DNA from: Lachnospiraceae bacterium
Lineage (GTDB): Bacteria > Bacillota > Clostridia > Lachnospirales > Lachnospiraceae
Reading direction: 5' to 3'
Assembly: GCA_022773965.1 (NCBI GenBank)
Contig: JALFNQ010000060.1
Location: 1-35,880 of the forward strand
Length of the DNA stretch: 35,880 nt
The notes beneath the pieces are model-generated. The model was not told the DNA's origin, did no database searches, and saw only the letters and a program-made list of their open reading frames with translations. Numbering within the stretch: the stretch's first letter is position 1; each line of letters starts with the position of its first letter. The translations under genes were made by a program, and so were the position numbers. Shown here in pieces: positions 31,716-35,880 of this stretch.

Positions 31716-32423
31716 TTACCACTGCACATCTTTATATTTTTTGCGGAGACGTCTGGCTTCCATGTAATTGCGGAAACGTTCCAATGCATTTTCCGGCGCC
31801 TTGCCGTAGGCGATGGGGTAGAGTACCAATGCCATGAGCAGTGCAGTCATCACATCAAAAACGGAATGCTGCTTAATGAATACGGTTGCCAGAATGATGC
31901 TGCACATGAGCGTGAAGGAGCCGTATTTGACCAGCTTGTTGTCGCGAAGGTTTTCGCTCCGGGTCAGCGCAATATGTGCGCCGATGGAATTAAATACATG
32001 AATACTCGGGAACAGGTTAGTCGGGGTATCTGTTGACCAGAGCCAGCGGACAATCTGATCGAAAATGCCATCCCCAAGCACCACGGTGTTTCGCATGTAG
32101 TGTCCGTTCGGATAGATGGTGGATATGATGAGAAAAATCGTCATTCCCGTAAATAAAAAAGCACACGCCCGTAAGTATTCCTGCTTGTCGTGCAGATAAG
32201 AATTACAAAATGCAATGGCCACATAGCCAAACCATAAAAAGTATGGAATGCAGAATACGGATAGGAAGGGAATCGCATTATCCAGTTCCATGTGGATTAC
32301 GTGAAAATGAGTTGTTACGTGGTTTTCCAGATACATGAACCATGGCAGATAGAGCAGCCAGTATGCCTGGAGAAAAAGATAGCGGTTTTTATAGATAAAA
32401 TCTTTAAAGTTTGTTTTTTTCAT
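31716..32423 (-). CDS. PAP2-family membrane phosphatase/transferase
   Basis: A 235-residue protein with about six membrane helices, similar to inositol-phosphorylceramide synthase-like PAP2 proteins. The conserved catalytic part is LFPSIHVFNSIGAH (SxH, about residues 146-159) and FIKQHSVFDVMTA (H...D). The first PAP2 motif (K-x6-RP) is not clear, as in this subgroup. It would hydrolyse or transfer phospholipid or undecaprenyl phosphate groups at the outer face of the membrane. ATG 32423 follows GAGGAA by 8 bases; upstream in-frame codons to 32447 lack an RBS. Confidence 0.85.
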   Translation of the reverse strand: MKKTNFKDFIYKNRYLFLQAYWLLYLPWFMYLENHVTTHFHVIHMELDNAIPFLSVFCIPYFLWFGYVAIAFCNSYLHDKQEYLRACAFLFTGMTIFLIISTIYPNGHYMRNTVVLGDGIFDQIVRWLWSTDTPTNLFPSIHVFNSIGAHIALTRSENLRDNKLVKYGSFTLMCSIILATVFIKQHSVFDVMTALLMALVLYPIAYGKAPENALERFRNYMEARRLRKKYKDVQW

Positions 32424-32449
32424 GACTGATGTTCCTCGCCTACTCAAGC

Positions 32450-32467
32450 TGTAACTGTATCGTTACA
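32450..32467. promoter_or_regulatory. Palindrome upstream of the PAP2 gene
   Basis: TGTAACTGTATCGTTACA is a six-base inverted repeat with a six-base spacer, 27 bases before the PAP2 ATG. It is a possible operator of a TetR-like regulator; nothing else supports this. Confidence 0.4.
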
Positions 32468-32539
32468 TAATGTTCAAAGTTGTTGACAATATGGATATAT
32501 TAGCACATGAGATTTTTGAAAACAACTCTGAATGCTGAA

Positions 32540-32605
32540 AAATAAATCACAAAAATTACTGGCCGAATACCATATTATATGGTAATTTTTATTTTTTTAT
32601 ACAAA
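32540..32605 (+). other. AT-rich hairpins between the PAP2 and GH43 genes
   Basis: ACCATATTATATGGT nested in AAAATTAC...GTAATTTTT (about 32551-32590), followed by a T run. It may be a terminator-like stem facing the GH43 gene. A second inverted pair ACTTGT...ACAAGT lies at about 32609-32632. No gene is seen in 32424-32703. Confidence 0.4.
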
Positions 32606-32703
32606 AACAACTTGTCTTTCAATGTGTACAAGTCGTAGGATAAGCATATGAAATTGAAAGTTGTATGTGCAAAATAAAGTGAAAATAATAGGAGAGCGTA
32701 TAT

Positions 32704-34293
32704 ATGAAGATCACACATACAACAAATTGGAAACGATTGCAGGCGGCAGCGCTGGCAGTGTCAGCTGCAGCAGTATTTACAGCCTGCGGAACAGGTGAGT
32801 CCGGGGAAGCTGTACAGGAGAGTGGTACGCCGGAAGAAATAGTATTGGAGAAAACTCCATTATCAAACCCGATGGTGGGTGACAGCGATACGGGAGACTA
32901 TATTTATGGCGGGGATCCTTCCGTTTTGGTGGACGGGGATACCGTCTATTTGTATACCGGGCACGATGCTTCTACAGATGAGCAGGTGGAAAAAGCGATA
33001 TACATGATTCCGGAATACCTGTGTTATTCGTCAACAGATCTCATTAACTGGAAATCAGAAGGAACTGTGATGACGATGGATACTGTGGAATGGGCGAAGG
33101 ATGATACTGCAGCGTGGGCAAGTCAGGTCACAAAATACGGAGATCAGTATTATCTGTATTATTGCAGCTGGGACAAGACTGGCAAGCAGTCCATTGGTGT
33201 GGCAGTGTCGGATAGTCCCACAGGCACCTTTGTGGATATCGGGGAGCCGCTTGTGCGGGGCTCTGTCACAAAACCGCAGCTGTCTACCTTTAACGACATT
33301 GACCCGACAGTCTGGGTAGAGACAGACGAGGAGGGGACGGAACATCGTTATCTTGCCTGGGGAAATGGAATGTTTTTTGTCTGCGAGCTGAACGAGGATA
33401 TGATCTCTGTGAAAGATATGAATGGGGATGGCGAGATCACCAGTGGCACTTCCTTTGAAGCTGCGGACATCATGTACCAGCAAAAGGGCCTGGAAAACTA
33501 TACGGAGGCACCGTGGCTTTACCGCAGGTCAGACGAAAATGGAAAATATTATGGGGATTATTATCTGTTCTACGCTCACGGCTGGCGCGAGTGCATGGCG
33601 TATGCAACAACGGATGATCTCACAAGCGGAACATGGAAGTTTGGGAATGTGATCATGTATCCGACTTCTACTTCTAATACAAATCACATGGCTGTCTTTG
33701 ATTTCAAGGGAAAGACCTATTTTGTATACCATAACGGCTCTCTGCCCGGTGGCAATGGCTATCGCCGGAGCGCTTGCATTACGGAATTAAACTTTAATGA
33801 GGATGGCAGTATTGATTACTTTGAGGAAACGACAGCCGGACTTTCCGGGCAGACGGTGGAGCTGACACTGGCGGATGGCACTCGGCTGGAGCATGAGGGC
33901 TTTGTCAATTCACCTGCGGATGCGGACTATCCCATGCGAAAGGTGGCTCTTGGAAGCGGTATAGGTGATCTGCCAACAGACGGACAGTGGGTGCTCATGA
34001 AGGGGAAAGTTGATCCGTCAAATGAGTCCTGTGTGTCTATTCAGTCCGAAAATAAATCAGGTTTGTATGTGACTGCGAAAAAGGATGGTTCAGTCGTACT
34101 CTCACAGGATATCGACGCTTCTGAGTCTTATGCTACCGCTCAGACCTTCCGCAGTCTGACGGGGCTTGGTGATAAAGAGGGCGTGTCTTTTGAGAGTGTC
34201 AAGTTCCCGGGACAGTATCTCACCTTGAAGGATGGTGCATTGACACTGACGGATGGAACAGATGCGCCGAGCTGTACATTCTTTGTGAAATAG
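32704..34293 (+). CDS. GH43 family lipoprotein with C-terminal AbfB-like domain
   Basis: A 529-residue secreted lipoprotein: signal peptide with lipobox VFTAC (Cys about residue 28). The five-bladed propeller of GH43 shows catalytic Asp in GGDPSVLVDGDTVYLYTGHD, pKa-modulating Asp in FNDIDPTVW and general acid Glu in YTEAPWLYRR. The last 130 residues (SCVSIQSENKSGLYV..., GVSFESVKFPGQYLTLKDG) resemble the arabinose-binding AbfB domain. It should remove arabinose or xylose from plant cell-wall polymers outside the cell. RBS AGGAGAG. It is followed by another GH43 lipoprotein, suggesting an arabinan or arabinoxylan locus. Confidence 0.88.
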   Translation: MKITHTTNWKRLQAAALAVSAAAVFTACGTGESGEAVQESGTPEEIVLEKTPLSNPMVGDSDTGDYIYGGDPSVLVDGDTVYLYTGHDASTDEQVEKAIYMIPEYLCYSSTDLINWKSEGTVMTMDTVEWAKDDTAAWASQVTKYGDQYYLYYCSWDKTGKQSIGVAVSDSPTGTFVDIGEPLVRGSVTKPQLSTFNDIDPTVWVETDEEGTEHRYLAWGNGMFFVCELNEDMISVKDMNGDGEITSGTSFEAADIMYQQKGLENYTEAPWLYRRSDENGKYYGDYYLFYAHGWRECMAYATTDDLTSGTWKFGNVIMYPTSTSNTNHMAVFDFKGKTYFVYHNGSLPGGNGYRRSACITELNFNEDGSIDYFEETTAGLSGQTVELTLADGTRLEHEGFVNSPADADYPMRKVALGSGIGDLPTDGQWVLMKGKVDPSNESCVSIQSENKSGLYVTAKKDGSVVLSQDIDASESYATAQTFRSLTGLGDKEGVSFESVKFPGQYLTLKDGALTLTDGTDAPSCTFFVK

Positions 34294-34369
34294 AAGTGCT
34301 GGAAACAATTGATACGATCTGCGATTTTTGGAAAAACGTAAAATATTTTAGAAATATATAAAAGAAATA

Positions 34370-34398
34370 TTGTATTACCTCCTGTTATTTGATATAAT
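34370..34398 (+). promoter_or_regulatory. Promoter of the second GH43 gene
   Basis: TTGTAT (34370-34375), a 17-base spacer and TATAAT (34393-34398). Transcription would start about 34405, just before the structured leader element. Confidence 0.7.
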
Positions 34399-34410
34399 GA
34401 GCGTAAGTGA

Positions 34411-34472
34411 GTCAACATGCTGGCATGATTGACAAACGGCAAATTGGATCATGGGCTGATTTGGTTCATGGT
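34411..34472 (+). ncRNA. Structured leader element, copy 2 (upstream of the second GH43 gene)
   Basis: GTCAACATGCTGGCATGATTGAC-like first hairpin (34411-34433) and a second stem ATCATGGGC (34448-34456), loop TGATTTG, GTTCATGGT (34464-34472) that stays paired through three G-U pairs. It begins at the expected transcript start and matches the leader element at 3679-3742 with the same spacing between hairpins (37 versus 38). Confidence 0.55.
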
Positions 34473-34521
34473 AGGAACGTATTGCTGGGCGAATGAATAT
34501 CAGATAACGGGAGGTTTTTTC

Positions 34522-35880
34522 ATGAAGATTAGAAATAGCGGGAAAAGGATCCTTTCCTGCACACTGGTGGCTTCCATGGCGGCCGGGCTTCTGGCGGGCT
34601 GCGGCAATGCGAAGACAGGAGAACAGACTACGGATAGTGCGCAGACAGAAGTGACGGAGACTGAGATGGCACAGACTCCGGAGTATAAATTTAAGATGAC
34701 CTATGATGGCATTGCAACCGGAGATGTATCCTCCGGTGTGTCCGTGCATGATCCTTCGATTGTAAAGGCAGACGGTACCTATTACATTTTCGGTTCCCAT
34801 ATGTCAGCGGCAAAATGTGATGATCTGATGAGCTGGGAAAAGGTGGCAGATGGTTACACCACCAGCAATCCCGTATACGGTCAGATCTATGATGTAAAGG
34901 ATGAGGCATTTGCTTACGCCGGAGACAAGATCAGTCTGATCCAGACGGATGATAAAGGAACTCATGTATGGGCACCGGATGTGATCTATAATAAGGCAAA
35001 AGGGCTTTATTATATGTATTACTGCACGACCTCCACATGGAATGCATCCAATCTCTGCTATGGTACTTCGGAGAATATTGAGGGACCTTATGAGTGGCAG
35101 GGGGCACTGATTTATTCCGGTTTTAATAAGGATACGATCGGAGCCACCGATGTGCTTGATTATGTGGATGAGGAATATGCACTGAAGCATTATGTCAGAA
35201 ACAATGGTTATAATGTGGATGAATATCCGAATGCGATCGATCCCAGTGTCTTTTACGATGAGGATGGAAGAATGTGGATGGTTTATGGCTCCTGGAGCGG
35301 TGGTATTTACCTGCTGGAGCTTGATCCGGAAACCGGGCTTGTGATTCACCCGGAAGCAGATCCTGACAACAACGTAGATGTTTACTACGGCAAACGACTT
35401 CTCGGTGGCGGACATAAATCCATCGAGGGACCTTATATCTTATATGATGAAAAGGATGGTTACTACTATCTGTTTGTCTCATATGGTGTGCTGACCAGTG
35501 CAGGTGGTTATCAGGTGCGCGTGTTCCGTTCTGAGACGGTAGACGGAGATTATGTCGATATGAACGGTGCATATCCGACGATCGATGATGACCATCAGCT
35601 GTTTGGATTAAAGCTTACCGGCAATTACAAGCTGCCTTCTCTGGACAAGGCATACATGGCCACCGGACACAATTCAGCCATGATCGATGATGACGGAAAG
35701 ATGTATCTCGTTTATCATACCCGTTTCAATGATGGCGGCGAGGGACATTCACCCCGTGTGCACCAGATGCTGGTCAATGAGGATGGATGGCCTTGTGAAC
35801 TGCCCTATCAGACACAGGGTGAGACAGTCAGTGAGAGTGGCTATGACCAGTCACAGACGGTAGGCAGATATTTTGTGATT
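34522..35880 (+). CDS. GH43 family lipoprotein (endo-arabinanase-like), runs off the window
   Basis: At least 453 residues, open to the right edge. Signal peptide with lipobox LLAGC (Cys about residue 27). GH43 catalytic residues: Asp in SVHDPSIVKADGTYYIFGS, Asp in NAIDPSVFYDEDGRMW and Glu in HKSIEGPYILYDEKDGYYY. The motifs VWAPDVIYN and YMYYCTTS, and HTRFNDGGEGHSPRVHQM near the end, fit arabinan endo-1,5-alpha-L-arabinosidases. It acts outside the cell. RBS CGGGAGG. The expression leader is the element at 34411. Uptake genes are not in the window. Confidence 0.9.
   Translation, partial: MKIRNSGKRILSCTLVASMAAGLLAGCGNAKTGEQTTDSAQTEVTETEMAQTPEYKFKMTYDGIATGDVSSGVSVHDPSIVKADGTYYIFGSHMSAAKCDDLMSWEKVADGYTTSNPVYGQIYDVKDEAFAYAGDKISLIQTDDKGTHVWAPDVIYNKAKGLYYMYYCTTSTWNASNLCYGTSENIEGPYEWQGALIYSGFNKDTIGATDVLDYVDEEYALKHYVRNNGYNVDEYPNAIDPSVFYDEDGRMWMVYGSWSGGIYLLELDPETGLVIHPEADPDNNVDVYYGKRLLGGGHKSIEGPYILYDEKDGYYYLFVSYGVLTSAGGYQVRVFRSETVDGDYVDMNGAYPTIDDDHQLFGLKLTGNYKLPSLDKAYMATGHNSAMIDDDGKMYLVYHTRFNDGGEGHSPRVHQMLVNEDGWPCELPYQTQGETVSESGYDQSQTVGRYFVI

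Noticed and set aside
1..35880. CRISPR array, prophage or tRNA genes
   Set aside because: No regularly spaced repeats, phage structural genes or cloverleaf sequences were seen.

Overview
The window looks like chromosomal DNA of an anaerobic gut Firmicute, most likely a Lachnospiraceae (Blautia/Roseburia/Dorea-like). This is inferred from moderate GC, strong AGGAGG ribosome binding sites, consensus sigma-A promoters with 17-base spacers, DUF3793 and DUF6110 proteins, FeoB-associated Cys-rich peptides, a Moco-related molybdopterin-binding/XdhC pair and GH43 lipoproteins. No tRNA, rRNA or CRISPR array was recognised.

Layout. 1-2335: an IS4-type transposase runs off the left edge and abuts the 3' remnant of an alpha/beta hydrolase; then comes an orphan metal-responsive operator. 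2336-3625: an AAA_14/DUF4143 ATPase whose promoter sits between two copies of a 32-bp palindrome. 3769-4551: a ZIP metal transporter with a structured leader. 4552-7010: a small inverted-repeat element and a TnpB-only IS200/IS605-type element, which abuts the 3' part of a threonine aldolase gene. 7115-18767: an iron/metal island with a flavodoxin, DUF3793, a HMA-domain protein, two feoA and two feoB genes, small membrane peptides, DUF6110, a P1B-type ATPase, a short Fur-like regulator and a FeoB-associated Cys-rich protein. Remnants of an AlbA_2-type protein, an ABC ATPase and a GGDEF-EAL protein lie among them. 18991-23716: an HTH-Uma2 fusion, an hsdR remnant, an S8 protease and an overlapping hypothetical/XRE pair. 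23931-27635: molybdopterin-binding protein, XdhC and citrate synthase. 27907-29854: GntR regulator with an ABC transporter. 29972-32423: DUF3783, phosphopantetheinyl transferase, YbaK-type deacylase and a PAP2-family membrane protein. 32704-35880: two GH43 lipoproteins, the second running off the right edge.

The strongest unifying signal is a palindrome TTAG-N6-CTAA (best form TTAGTTNNAACTAA). It occurs seven times, next to promoters of the flavodoxin, HMA protein, feoB1, Fur-like/feoA2 and feoB2 genes, in front of a probable small RNA gene, and once as an orphan. It resembles DtxR/IdeR-type operators more than classical Fur boxes. In this picture iron shortage would induce ferrous iron uptake (FeoAB), a flavodoxin replacing ferredoxin, and a roughly 80-nt RNA (8703-8783). 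FeoB1 is abnormal: an in-frame deletion of about 100 residues removes the G4 and G5 GTP-binding motifs, leaving FeoB2 as the only intact permease.

Two further unexplained elements are a two-hairpin leader present in front of both the ZIP gene and the second GH43 gene, with base changes that keep its second stem paired, and a MITE-like intergenic repeat with ends related to TGTAACTATTCAGA. The window also carries many decayed gene ends (hydrolase, aldolase, AlbA_2 protein, ABC ATPase, EAL protein, hsdR, HTH remnant), so it has been a site of repeated insertion and deletion.
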